Positions 32,789 to 41,096 of a DNA stretch of 64,000 nucleotides are shown here, piece by piece. This stretch comes from Pseudobdellovibrionaceae bacterium (GTDB lineage Bacteria > Bdellovibrionota > Bdellovibrionia > Bdellovibrionales > Bdellovibrionaceae). The position numbers were made by a program, and so were the translations under genes. The stretch covers positions 430,640-494,639 of the forward strand of contig JAHBUS010000003.1 of assembly GCA_019637955.1 (NCBI GenBank), in the 5' to 3' direction. The notes beneath the pieces were generated by a model. It was not told the origin of the DNA. It was given only the letters and a program-made list of their open reading frames with translations, and ran no database searches. Every line of letters starts with the position of its first letter. The stretch's first letter is position 1.

Positions 32789-34531
32789 GTGAGATCACCC
32801 GTGAAGTCATTTGCCGACCTGAATTTAAGCCCCGAATTGATGAAAGCCGTTACCGAATCGGGCTATGACACTCCGACCGATATTCAGGCGCAAGCACTGC
32901 CGATCCTGCTCGGCGACGCGACCGACTTCTTGGGTCTGGCCGCGACCGGAACCGGTAAAACCGCGGCGTTTTCGATTCCTCTTTTGGAGAAGGTCGATCC
33001 CAAGCTCCGGACGGTTCAAGGTTTGATCTTGTGCCCCACGCGCGAACTCGCGCTGCAGGTGGCCGGTCAGATCGAAAAACTTGGTAAATACAAAGGCATC
33101 CGTGCCGTCGCCGTCTACGGCGGCGCCAGCTACACGGACCAACTCCACGGCCTGAAAAATGGCGCCAGCATCGTGGTCGGAACGCCCGGCCGCGTGGTCG
33201 ATCATTTGAACCGCGGCAGCCTCAAGTTGAACGATCTCAAAACGCTGATCTTGGATGAAGCCGACGAGATGATCTCGATGGGCTTTAAAGAAGAGCTCGA
33301 GCGCATCCTCGAGCAAGTCCCCAGCGGAAAGAGCCACATTTGGCTGTTCTCGGCCACGATGGACAAGCAAACGGGCCGTATGGCCAACGAATACTTGCGC
33401 CAACCCCAGCAAGTTCAGATCAATAAAAAAGAGATGCTCTCCTCCAAGATCGAGCAAATTTACTACCCGGTGCGCGAATCCGATAAGCCCGAAATTCTCT
33501 GCAAGTTGATCGAAGCCGCCGATGATTTCTACGGTCTGATCTTCTGCCAAACCAAGCAGCTCGTGACCGATCTGAACTCGTATCTCGTCGAGCGCGGCTA
33601 CAAGGTCGATTGCCTCCACGGCGACAAAGATCAAAACGCCCGTGAGCGCACGATGCAGCTTTTCCGTGACCGCAAAGTCAAAATCTTGGTGTGCACCGAC
33701 GTCGCTTCGCGCGGCCTGGATGTGAAAGACATCACCCACGTGATCAACTATTCGCTGCCTCGTGAATTGGACAACTACGTTCACCGGATCGGCCGCACGG
33801 CCCGCAGCGGAAAAACCGGCATCGCCATGAACTTGGTGACTCCCAGCCACCGCCGCCTGATCTTCCAGATCGAAAAACTCACGAACTCGGCGATGCGCGA
33901 AGGTAAAATCCCCAGCCGTAAAGAGATCGGTTCGAAGAAAATCGCCAAAATGCTGCCGAAGTTCTCGGAGCAAGAGACGTTCGCTCGCGCTCAAGAAATC
34001 ATGGGTGACGATTGGAAAACGGCGATCGAAGGCATGTCGACCGAAGAGGTCGCGGCCCGCTTTATCACCATGCTCATGCCTGATTTGTTCAACGACCGCG
34101 CGATCAAAGCCGAAGCCGCCGATGCGGCCCGCGAGCGTGACAACAGCTACGGCTCACGCGACCGTGCGCGCACCAGCTACGGCTCGCGCGATGACCGCGG
34201 TGGCGGTTACAAAGCCCGCTCCGCCGCACCTCGCGGTGAGTGGCAGCGCCGGGACCGTCCCGCCCGTGAAGGTGGCGAGCGTCCCTACGCCCCCCGCACG
34301 CAAAGCCGTCCTTGGTCGGCCAAGCCCGCGGGCGAGTCCAAACCTTGGATGGAAAAGCGCGAGCGCCCTTGGGCGAAAAAAGAAGAGGGCGGGGAAGAGC
34401 GTCCTCGCCGTGAGTTCAAGCCGCGCGCCAGCGGCGACGACCGCGGCGAATTCAAGCCTCCGTTCAAGCGCGGGGCCGCTGAAGGCAAAGGTTTGAAAGA
34501 CCGCTTCGAACGCGCCCGCAAGCGCGACTAA
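32789..34531 (+). CDS. DEAD-box ATP-dependent RNA helicase
   Basis: GTG start; 580 residues. Motifs in order: ATGTGKTAAFSIP (motif I), PTRELALQV, GTPGRVVDHL, DEAD (LILDEADEMISMG), SAT, then VCTDVASRGLDV and HRIGRTARSGKTG (motif VI). The C-terminal 150 residues are Arg/Gly/Ser-rich and disordered (SYGSRDRARTS, GGGYKARS), typical of cold-shock or ribosome-assembly helicases such as DeaD/CsdA. It unwinds RNA duplexes during ribosome or mRNA work. The leader hairpin suggests regulated expression. Confidence 0.95.
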   Translation: MRSPVKSFADLNLSPELMKAVTESGYDTPTDIQAQALPILLGDATDFLGLAATGTGKTAAFSIPLLEKVDPKLRTVQGLILCPTRELALQVAGQIEKLGKYKGIRAVAVYGGASYTDQLHGLKNGASIVVGTPGRVVDHLNRGSLKLNDLKTLILDEADEMISMGFKEELERILEQVPSGKSHIWLFSATMDKQTGRMANEYLRQPQQVQINKKEMLSSKIEQIYYPVRESDKPEILCKLIEAADDFYGLIFCQTKQLVTDLNSYLVERGYKVDCLHGDKDQNARERTMQLFRDRKVKILVCTDVASRGLDVKDITHVINYSLPRELDNYVHRIGRTARSGKTGIAMNLVTPSHRRLIFQIEKLTNSAMREGKIPSRKEIGSKKIAKMLPKFSEQETFARAQEIMGDDWKTAIEGMSTEEVAARFITMLMPDLFNDRAIKAEAADAARERDNSYGSRDRARTSYGSRDDRGGGYKARSAAPRGEWQRRDRPAREGGERPYAPRTQSRPWSAKPAGESKPWMEKRERPWAKKEEGGEERPRREFKPRASGDDRGEFKPPFKRGAAEGKGLKDRFERARKRD

Positions 34532-34545
34532 TTCCGAATCAGTCT

Positions 34546-35634
34546 TTAAGACAAGAGTTTCATGAGAACGCGCTCTTCAACACTCAGCTCAGCGCTGCGC
34601 CCCTTCGGGGACGACTTTGAAGAGCGTTTTTTCTTTTCGGCCCTGTGCAAGTCGTGCAAGCGGCCTTCGCGATCAGCCTCGAAAACCAACGGGTGAACAT
34701 AATATTTGCGGCAAACGGCGACGGTGTTGCCGAGGTGGGCGGCGGTGTCTTTGATGACGCCGACTTCGCGGATCTTGTGCGCGCGCTCCGAGGCCTCGTC
34801 GTCGAGCGGACCGGTCTGGGTCAAAATCTCGATCGCCTTTCGTGTTCCGCCCCAGGTGCGAAAATCTTTGGCCGTGATGCACTCGCCGGTGGCGCGGCGT
34901 AGGTATTCGTTCACGTCGGCCGAGCCGATGTCGTGCGCCTCGCCTTCGTCATCAAGATAGGCGAACAGTTCCTGACCGGGAAGTTCTTGGCAGCGGCGAA
35001 CGATTTTGCTCAGAACGGGATCTTCAAAGGTCACGTCGTGTTCGACGCCGCTTTTGCCGCGAAACTTGAAGTGGACCTCTTGTCCGCGAACCTTGGCGTG
35101 GCGGTTGAGCAACGTGGTGAGACCGTAAGAATTGTTCTCTTCGGCGTACTCGTCGTTGCCGACGCGCATTTGCGTGAGTTCCATCACCTGAACGACGCCC
35201 GCCAAGACTTTATCGCGGCTCATGCCTTTGATTTTAAGATCGCTCATGACTTGACGGCGCAGCTCGGGAAGAGCCTCGCCGAAGAGCTTGAGTTTGCCGA
35301 ATTTGTTCTCGTTGCGAGCCGTGGTCCACCGGGTGTGGTAGCGGTACTGTTTGCGCTCGCGGGCATCGCGGCCCGTGGCTTGAAGATGTCCATTTTGAAA
35401 ACGGCAGATCCAAACCGAGTCCCAGGCCGGCGGGAGCACCAACGCGCGGATGCGTTCGAGCACGTCATCGTTGCTGATGCGGCAATTTTGATGATCCAAA
35501 TAGGTGAAACCCTTGCCGGCGCGGCGGCGCGAAAACCCGGGCTCGTCATCGCGCACGTAGCGCAGCCCCGTTTCGCGCGCGAAGTCCGGGGCGGCGGTGA
35601 GATCGAGAACGGGGATTTGTGCAGTTGTCAGCAT
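34546..35634 (-). CDS. DNA topoisomerase IB
   Basis: A 362-residue protein of the poxvirus/bacterial TopIB type: LPPAWDSVWICRFQNGHLQATGRD near the start, RNENKFGKLKLFGEALPELR, MRVGNDEYAEENNSYGLTTL (catalytic Arg), KDFRTWGGTRKA, and the nucleophile Tyr in VCRKYYVHP. It relaxes both positive and negative supercoils through a 3'-phosphotyrosine intermediate and needs no Mg. TopIB is scattered among bacteria, so transfer is possible but base usage looks ordinary. Confidence 0.95.
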   Translation of the reverse strand: MLTTAQIPVLDLTAAPDFARETGLRYVRDDEPGFSRRRAGKGFTYLDHQNCRISNDDVLERIRALVLPPAWDSVWICRFQNGHLQATGRDARERKQYRYHTRWTTARNENKFGKLKLFGEALPELRRQVMSDLKIKGMSRDKVLAGVVQVMELTQMRVGNDEYAEENNSYGLTTLLNRHAKVRGQEVHFKFRGKSGVEHDVTFEDPVLSKIVRRCQELPGQELFAYLDDEGEAHDIGSADVNEYLRRATGECITAKDFRTWGGTRKAIEILTQTGPLDDEASERAHKIREVGVIKDTAAHLGNTVAVCRKYYVHPLVFEADREGRLHDLHRAEKKKRSSKSSPKGRSAELSVEERVLMKLLS

Positions 35635-35877
35635 GGGTGTTCACTCCTTGAGGGTGCGGTGAAGCATGACCGCGGCCAGTCTGGTGTGCGCATGAATTGT
35701 TTTTGAATCTTCGCCGTGGGGCGAAACCGGTGTTCGTGCGGCGAGAATCGCCCCAAATCCAACTCATTGCTCGAGAAGCATGGCTAGAGGCGTTGAAACC
35801 CTGGAATCTTGCTTGAGTCCGCCGCCGCCTCTTCATAAAGTCGTGCCAGCCTTTAAGGCATATGGAGGGTTATACCT

Positions 35878-36255
35878 ATGAAAGCAATTTCGATTGTCCT
35901 CGCTGGATTGTTGATGGGCGGATTCGCTCAGGCCGCGCAAGTCACTTGCGATGGAGCTGCCGATGTTTACAAATTCTCGGTTCAAGCCGCTTTCGATGCT
36001 CAAAACCGCATCAACGGCACGATTAAGCTGATCATCTCGGACGGCGCCGACATGAACGAAACCATCGAACTCAACCCCACTCAAGGTGAGTTGAAACCCG
36101 CGCAGTCCATTCTGATGGCCGGTGAAAATGACATGGGATCTGGATTGATCGAAGCGACCTACGACGCGGCCGCCGGCAACTACCCCGGTACGCTGAAGGC
36201 TTCAGCGGCGGGAACCGACGTTGAGCTCGAAGTTGTTTGTACCGTTGCTCCCTAA
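35878..36255 (+). CDS. Small secreted protein of unknown function
   Basis: ATG 35878 follows GGAGGG at 8 bases. The 125-residue product has a clear signal peptide (ISIVLAGLLMGGFAQA), two Cys (QVTCDGA at the new N-terminus and EVVCTVAP at the end) likely forming a disulfide, and a strand-rich middle. Similar small beta proteins are common in this lineage; no family is assigned. A strong terminator follows the stop. Confidence 0.84.
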   Translation: MKAISIVLAGLLMGGFAQAAQVTCDGAADVYKFSVQAAFDAQNRINGTIKLIISDGADMNETIELNPTQGELKPAQSILMAGENDMGSGLIEATYDAAAGNYPGTLKASAAGTDVELEVVCTVAP

Positions 36256-36284
36256 TTGGGGGCGCTCGGCTCATGTGAAATGAA

Positions 36285-36313
36285 AGAAGGCGCTGATTCA
36301 GCGCCTTCTTTTT
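36285..36313. terminator. Terminator between the small secreted protein genes
   Basis: AGAAGGCGCTG-ATT-CAGCGCCTTCT followed by TTTT; an 11-bp stem. It can serve both the rightward gene at 35878 and the leftward gene ending at 36360. Confidence 0.9.
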
Positions 36314-36359
36314 TGCCCCTCACGCCCCGGTCAGATCTCCCCGGGGAGAGCGGAGTTTC

Positions 36360-36680
36360 TTAGCGGCAACCCATCGGGCGGCAGACGCGAGAGACTCGGT
36401 AGCACTTCTGCATGGCCATGTTTTGCGCCTGGCGCGCGCGCCAAGCTCGGGCTTGGAACCACTGTCCTCGCGCATTGCGAGCGTAGCAGGTCGCGCCCCA
36501 AGGGGCTTTGTCGTCTTCGGCTTGTTGAGCTTGGACGTCCATCTCGACCGCGCTCTCTTCAAAGTTGAAATACTGTTCTTCCGTCATAAAGCCCGCGTCG
36601 TCTTGAACGGGGTCTTGGCCCCAAACAGCGGGGGTGGCGAAGAGAACGGCAGTGATCGCAGACAGCAACAGATGTTTCAT
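36360..36680 (-). CDS. Small secreted Cys-containing protein
   Basis: ATG 36680 with AAGGAGGAAATC in front gives 106 residues; the longer in-frame ORF to 36776 has no site and would bury the signal (LLLSAITAVLFATPAVWG). The mature part is acidic (FMTEEQYFNFEESAVEMDVQ), then basic with four Cys at the end (ATCYARNARGQ, MQKCYRVSRVCRPMGCR), probably disulfide bonded. The ...CYARNARGQWF..A... and QKCYRVSR..CRPMGC pattern recalls short secreted cysteine-pattern proteins of Bdellovibrio, but I assign no family. Confidence 0.8.
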   Translation of the reverse strand: MKHLLLSAITAVLFATPAVWGQDPVQDDAGFMTEEQYFNFEESAVEMDVQAQQAEDDKAPWGATCYARNARGQWFQARAWRARQAQNMAMQKCYRVSRVCRPMGCR

Positions 36681-36744
36681 GATTTCCTCCTTGGAATCAA
36701 AACGTGTTGCGGTCTTACTGGCAAACTCGATGCCATCCGCGCGG

Positions 36745-38325
36745 CTAAAGTGTGTGCTGGGCTTCACCTTTGTCAAAACTGAAATCTTTTTGATTGGTCA
36801 AAAGGTGAGGACGTTCACTGGGCGTCTCGAGCACTTTGAGATTCCCAAGCGCCGGTCCTTCGATCACCTGACCGTGACAATCAAATCGGGAGCCGTGACA
36901 GGGGCAGTCCCAAGATTTCTCGGCGCTGTTCCAACGCACGATTCCGGCGAGGTGAGGACAAACGGCCGAGAGGTGTTTGACAACGCCCGACGGTTCTTTG
37001 TAGGCCGCGATCATTTTGAGGCCTTCGCGGTACACGGTGCCTTCGCCGGGCTTGAGCCGCTCGAGGTCGGGGCGAGGCTTCGCATCGAACCACTCGGCGT
37101 ATTGGGCGGCGACGTTGAGGTTTTCTTTGAAGAAGCTGACGCCAGCGCGCAAGTTCAAGCGCGAGGGGTTGTAAAGCTGTTCCCAAGGATTGGCGCGGCC
37201 CATGATCTGATCGGTGATCAACATCGCGCCGATCGTGGCATGGGTCATGCCGTTGCCTGAATCTCCCGTGATCACGTACACATTTTTTCGGTCCATCGGG
37301 TTGTGTCCCAGAAACGCGAGTCCATCCACGGGCTCCATGACTTGTCCCGACCACTGGCTAATGGGTTGATCGCCGATGGGAAAACGCGCGCGCGTCCAGG
37401 CCTCCAGCGCCTCAAAGCGCCGCTCGGGTTCTTGGTCTTGGCCCGTTTTGTGATCCTCGCCGCCCACAATCAGCAGGTCGTGCGTTTCCGAGTAACTCTC
37501 GACGCGGACATAGTGGTACGGCTCCAGGGTGTCCCAGTACATGGCGCGCATCACGCGGCCCTTGGGAACGGTGTAGCTCACGACGTAGGTGCGGTAAGGC
37601 GCCTGTTTGGTGTGAATGGCAAAAAGATCGTTCACAGGCGAGTTCGTGGCCACCACGATGGATCCGCAGCGCACCTGCGCGCCGTTCTCGGTTCGAACAT
37701 AGGCGGTGTCGCCGCCATGAAACTCGATCACCGGCGAATGCGTGTGCAATCGCACACCTGAGCGCACCAGCGCACGTGTGAGTCCCGCCAGGTATTTCAA
37801 AGGGTGCAACTGGAGCTGGCGCGGAAAGCGCAAGCATTCGCCCGTGTTGAAGGAGTGGATGGGCGCGCGGTTCAGCAGCACGATGTCCAAAAGGCCCGCT
37901 CGGCGCGCGGCGAGAAGTTCGCGCTCCAAGATCCCTTCGCGGGGATCTCCTTGAGAGAACAGGTAGCCGTCCTGCCATTCGAGCGCGCAGTCGATGGACT
38001 CCTCACGAACGATTTGATCGACCCTTTCAATCGCGGCCGTGTGGCTTTCGGCGGCGAGCCGTGCGCCCCGAGCGCCGTGAAGAGCTTCAATTTCAAAATA
38101 GCGGTCATCCAGCGCCGTGACGAATTGCGCGGTGGTGCGTTCGGTTTGACCCGAGGCCAACTCGTGCGATTCAAGGAGGCAGACGCTCTTGCCGGCCTTC
38201 ATCAAGAGGTAGGCGGTCGTCAGCCCCGCGATTCCACCTCCCACGACGCACACGTCGGCCGCGGCATCCTCCGTCAAAGGTTTGAAAGACGGCATCGCCG
38301 CGGTTTGTTTCCAGAAGGATTTCAT
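36745..38325 (-). CDS. FAD-dependent oxidoreductase with C-terminal Rieske domain
   Basis: ATG 38325 overlaps the preceding gene stop (ATGA), giving 526 residues. The DAO-type FAD site is VCVVGGGIAGLTTAYLL (GxGxxG) at about 23-40. The C-terminal 80 residues hold a Rieske [2Fe-2S] domain: AVCPHLAGIVRW and DCPCHGSRFDCHGQVIEGPA, i.e. CxH...CxxH. A glycine-oxidase-like flavoprotein fused to a Rieske centre suits electron transfer to a downstream carrier. The substrate is unknown. It is co-transcribed with a phosphoribosyltransferase gene. Confidence 0.93.
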   Translation of the reverse strand: MKSFWKQTAAMPSFKPLTEDAAADVCVVGGGIAGLTTAYLLMKAGKSVCLLESHELASGQTERTTAQFVTALDDRYFEIEALHGARGARLAAESHTAAIERVDQIVREESIDCALEWQDGYLFSQGDPREGILERELLAARRAGLLDIVLLNRAPIHSFNTGECLRFPRQLQLHPLKYLAGLTRALVRSGVRLHTHSPVIEFHGGDTAYVRTENGAQVRCGSIVVATNSPVNDLFAIHTKQAPYRTYVVSYTVPKGRVMRAMYWDTLEPYHYVRVESYSETHDLLIVGGEDHKTGQDQEPERRFEALEAWTRARFPIGDQPISQWSGQVMEPVDGLAFLGHNPMDRKNVYVITGDSGNGMTHATIGAMLITDQIMGRANPWEQLYNPSRLNLRAGVSFFKENLNVAAQYAEWFDAKPRPDLERLKPGEGTVYREGLKMIAAYKEPSGVVKHLSAVCPHLAGIVRWNSAEKSWDCPCHGSRFDCHGQVIEGPALGNLKVLETPSERPHLLTNQKDFSFDKGEAQHTL

Positions 38326-38996
38326 GCGATCAGTCCTTTCGATCTCGAGAGAAGTTGCAACACCTCGTGGTTGGAGACTTGGTGAAAATTCTTGAAGTAC
38401 CGTCCGACGGCGTAAAAGGGTTTTGGGGTTCGAAGGCAAATCACGTCGTCCACTTCGGACTTCAGATCCAAAATGGTGTCGCGCGCGCAGACCGGAAGGG
38501 CGAGGATGACTTTTTCGGGGTGTTTGGTTTTGACGAACCGGGCGGCGACGCGCGCGGTGACGCCCGTCGCGAGTCCATCATCGACCAAAATCACGATGCG
38601 GTCTTTGAGATCGGGAAGAGGTTCGCCGTGACGGAACATCGACAGGCGGCGGTCGATCTCGGCTCGGTGGAGTTCGATCGTTTCTTGAAGGTACTGATCG
38701 CTCGCGCCCACGAGTCGCGCGGCGTCCTGGTCCACCCAATAAAAACCCTCTTCCGTCACGGCGCCGATCCCGTATTCGGCGTGTTTAGGGGCGCCGATTT
38801 TTCGGATGATGAGAACGGAGAGGGGGAGTTTTAGCGCTTGGGCCACTTCAAAGGCGATGGGCACGCCACCACGAGGGAGCGCGAGCAGGAGGGTTTTTTT
38901 GAGCTGATCGGCAGGAAGGCGGGCGAGACGCTCGGCCAACTGGCGGCCCGCCTGTTCGCGGTCGCGGAACTCTTCGGTCTTGGTCCTGAGTCTCAT
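38322..38996 (-). CDS. Phosphoribosyltransferase-domain protein
   Basis: ATG 38996 gives 224 residues; a longer ORF has no support upstream. The PRPP loop is RIVILVDDGLATGVTARVAA, and ALPRGGVPIAFEVAQAL is the N-terminal block typical of the stress-associated PRT-like proteins (often fused to dienelactone hydrolase domains). The substrate cannot be read. It precedes the Rieske oxidoreductase in the same operon with a 4-base overlap. Nearby is a CBS-domain gene, as is common for such stress genes. Confidence 0.9.
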   Translation of the reverse strand: MRLRTKTEEFRDREQAGRQLAERLARLPADQLKKTLLLALPRGGVPIAFEVAQALKLPLSVLIIRKIGAPKHAEYGIGAVTEEGFYWVDQDAARLVGASDQYLQETIELHRAEIDRRLSMFRHGEPLPDLKDRIVILVDDGLATGVTARVAARFVKTKHPEKVILALPVCARDTILDLKSEVDDVICLRTPKPFYAVGRYFKNFHQVSNHEVLQLLSRSKGLIA

Positions 38997-39264
38997 GGTC
39001 CTCCTCCTTCCTCTTTGGCATTTCACAAAATTGTCGCTCCACAGATGGCACCGTCCCCTCTCTCGAAGCGAAGATTGTGCCAAGCGTGAGTCAAAAACGA
39101 GCGGGCGCGGAGCTCTTGTCCTCGGGAAAAAAGACTCGGCACCGGGCTTTTTCCCCCGACAAAAAAGGCGGGCGGGAGTCAAAATTGCGGGCGCCGTGGT
39201 CTTGCGATTGCAGCGAAGGCATTGGACTTTAAACAAATTGCGATTTTCAAGAATAGGAGGCGCC

Positions 39265-39771
39265 GTGCAAGAATCTCTTCTTCATTTGCATCCCGCACAC
39301 GATCTGCGAAGTCCCTACCAAGGTCTCTCGATCACCGAACTCTTTGAGCGCAATCCGATCTGGCTCCGGACGAGCGCGACGCTCTTGGATGCCGCGCAGT
39401 TGATGGCGCAAAATCATATCGGCGACATCATCGTCGTCAAAGAGCAGAACGAGAAGCTGATCCCCGTGGGAATGCTCACGGACCGCGACATCGTGGTGAA
39501 AGCCGTCGCGCGCAGGATTGCCGCCGAGGCCATGAAGGTCTCGGAGCTCATGACTTTGGACGTGATCACGGCCAAAGATTCCTCCAGCTTGTCGGAGGTG
39601 ATGCACTTGATGTCCGACAACGGGGTGAGCCGGCTTCCGATCGTGAACGAGGCCGGTTCTTTGGTGGGAATTCTCACCTCCAAGCGGCTCTTTCAATATT
39701 TGGCGCAAGGCCTTTGCGAACTCTCGACGCTCTCGCGCCAACAGCTCGAGCGCGAAGAAGGCCGGCATTGA
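39265..39771 (+). CDS. CBS-domain pair protein
   Basis: GTG 39265 has AGGAGG 4 bases before it; 168 residues. Two CBS motifs are visible: NPIWLRTSATLLDAAQLMAQNHIGDIIVV...GMLTDRDIVVK and MTLDVITAKDSSSLSEVMHLMSDNGVSRLPIV...VGILTSKRLF. Paired CBS domains bind adenine nucleotides and regulate a partner. There is no enzymatic domain. It is transcribed away from the phosphoribosyltransferase/oxidoreductase pair, and may sense energy charge for stress genes. Confidence 0.93.
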   Translation: MQESLLHLHPAHDLRSPYQGLSITELFERNPIWLRTSATLLDAAQLMAQNHIGDIIVVKEQNEKLIPVGMLTDRDIVVKAVARRIAAEAMKVSELMTLDVITAKDSSSLSEVMHLMSDNGVSRLPIVNEAGSLVGILTSKRLFQYLAQGLCELSTLSRQQLEREEGRH

Positions 39772-39813
39772 CTTGATTTCCGGGCAAGCTCACAATTTGC
39801 TCCGGGGGATTTG

Positions 39814-41061
39814 ATGTCAGCCAAAAAAGTGGATGTCCTGGTGATCGGCGGCGGAATTATCGGCACCTGCGTGGCGCATGAACTTCGCGCTTCGGGTCGA
39901 GAGGTCTTGATGATCGACCGGGGCGAGCCGGGCCTGGGATGCTCTTACGGAAATGCCGGCTGGATCACGCCTTGTTTTGCGATGCCACTGCCGCAGCCGG
40001 GGATGTTTTTTAAATCCATCGGTTGGCTTTTAGATCCGGCGAGTCCCCTCTACATCAAGCCGTCGGCGGACCCGATGTTGGCGCGCTGGCTTTGGCATTT
40101 TACCATGGCCATGAACCGCAAGCAGTTCTTGAATTCGATCCGCGTTCTCACGGATCTTTCAAAGTATTCTCTGGATTTTTATCAGAGCGCGGCTTCGCGC
40201 TTGAAAGACTTGGGCTTCGAAAAAAAAGGTCTCCTGCTGGTGAGCTCCACCAAGGACGGCATCAAGTACGCGCAAACCGAAATGAACGTGATGGCGGCGC
40301 AAGGAATCGCGGGACGGTTCATGGAAAAAGACGAACTGCTCGCCTTTGAGCCGGCGCTGAAGCCTTTGGTTCGTGGCGGCGTTTATTTTCCGCAAGAGGC
40401 GCACGCGGAGCCCTACCGAATGGTCTTGGGGCTCGCCGAAGAGTTCGTGCGCAGCGGCGGGACTCTGCTGTCAAAGGCCGAAGTCTTCGACTTCGAGACG
40501 TCGAAGGGCGAAATCACCGAAGTCGTCACCACGCAAGGCCGTTTCAAGCCCGATCTGGTCGTCATGGCCACGGGGTCTTGGTCGCCCGAAATCGGCCGCC
40601 GTCTGGGTTTGAATCTGCCCGTGTTGGGCGGCAAAGGCTACTCGATGAATGTGCTCGCCGACGAGAAAAAACCGCAGCGCCCGATCATGATCGTCGAGCG
40701 TAAAATCGCGGTCACGCCGCGCGCCGGATCGGTGCGCATCGCCGGGACTTTGGAGCTCGTGAATCAAGACTTTTCGATCACGCCCCGACGGGTGAGGGCG
40801 ATCCAAGACGGGGCGCGCGAGTTTTTACATCTGGAGCGAACGAATGACGCCACCGATTTGTGGCGGGGCCTGAGACCCTGCACGCCCGACGGCGTTCCCT
40901 TGATCGGCTTTTCGGGGCACCTCAAGAACTTATTCCTCTGTACGGGTCATCAAATGTTGGGCTTGCAGAGCGCGCCGGGATCGGCCCGTTTGGCGGCTGA
41001 TTTGATTTTGAAGCGAGCGCCGCTCACGGACCCACGCCCGTTCCGCGTGAGCCGCTTTTAA
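39814..41061 (+). CDS. D-amino acid dehydrogenase-like FAD oxidoreductase
   Basis: ATG 39814 follows CCGGGGGATTTG; 415 residues. The FAD motif is VDVLVIGGGIIGTCVAHEL, followed by IDRGEPGLGCSYGNAGWITP, the DadA-type loop. The C-terminal block LWRGLRPCTPDGVPLIG and TGHQMLGLQSAPGSARL fits D-amino acid dehydrogenase. It oxidises D-amino acids to 2-oxo acids with electrons passed to the membrane, which would let a wall-digesting cell use D-Ala from peptidoglycan (inference). Confidence 0.9.
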   Translation: MSAKKVDVLVIGGGIIGTCVAHELRASGREVLMIDRGEPGLGCSYGNAGWITPCFAMPLPQPGMFFKSIGWLLDPASPLYIKPSADPMLARWLWHFTMAMNRKQFLNSIRVLTDLSKYSLDFYQSAASRLKDLGFEKKGLLLVSSTKDGIKYAQTEMNVMAAQGIAGRFMEKDELLAFEPALKPLVRGGVYFPQEAHAEPYRMVLGLAEEFVRSGGTLLSKAEVFDFETSKGEITEVVTTQGRFKPDLVVMATGSWSPEIGRRLGLNLPVLGGKGYSMNVLADEKKPQRPIMIVERKIAVTPRAGSVRIAGTLELVNQDFSITPRRVRAIQDGAREFLHLERTNDATDLWRGLRPCTPDGVPLIGFSGHLKNLFLCTGHQMLGLQSAPGSARLAADLILKRAPLTDPRPFRVSRF

Positions 41062-41096
41062 ATTGAACGCCCCGGTTCCTCTGCTACCATCAGCTC

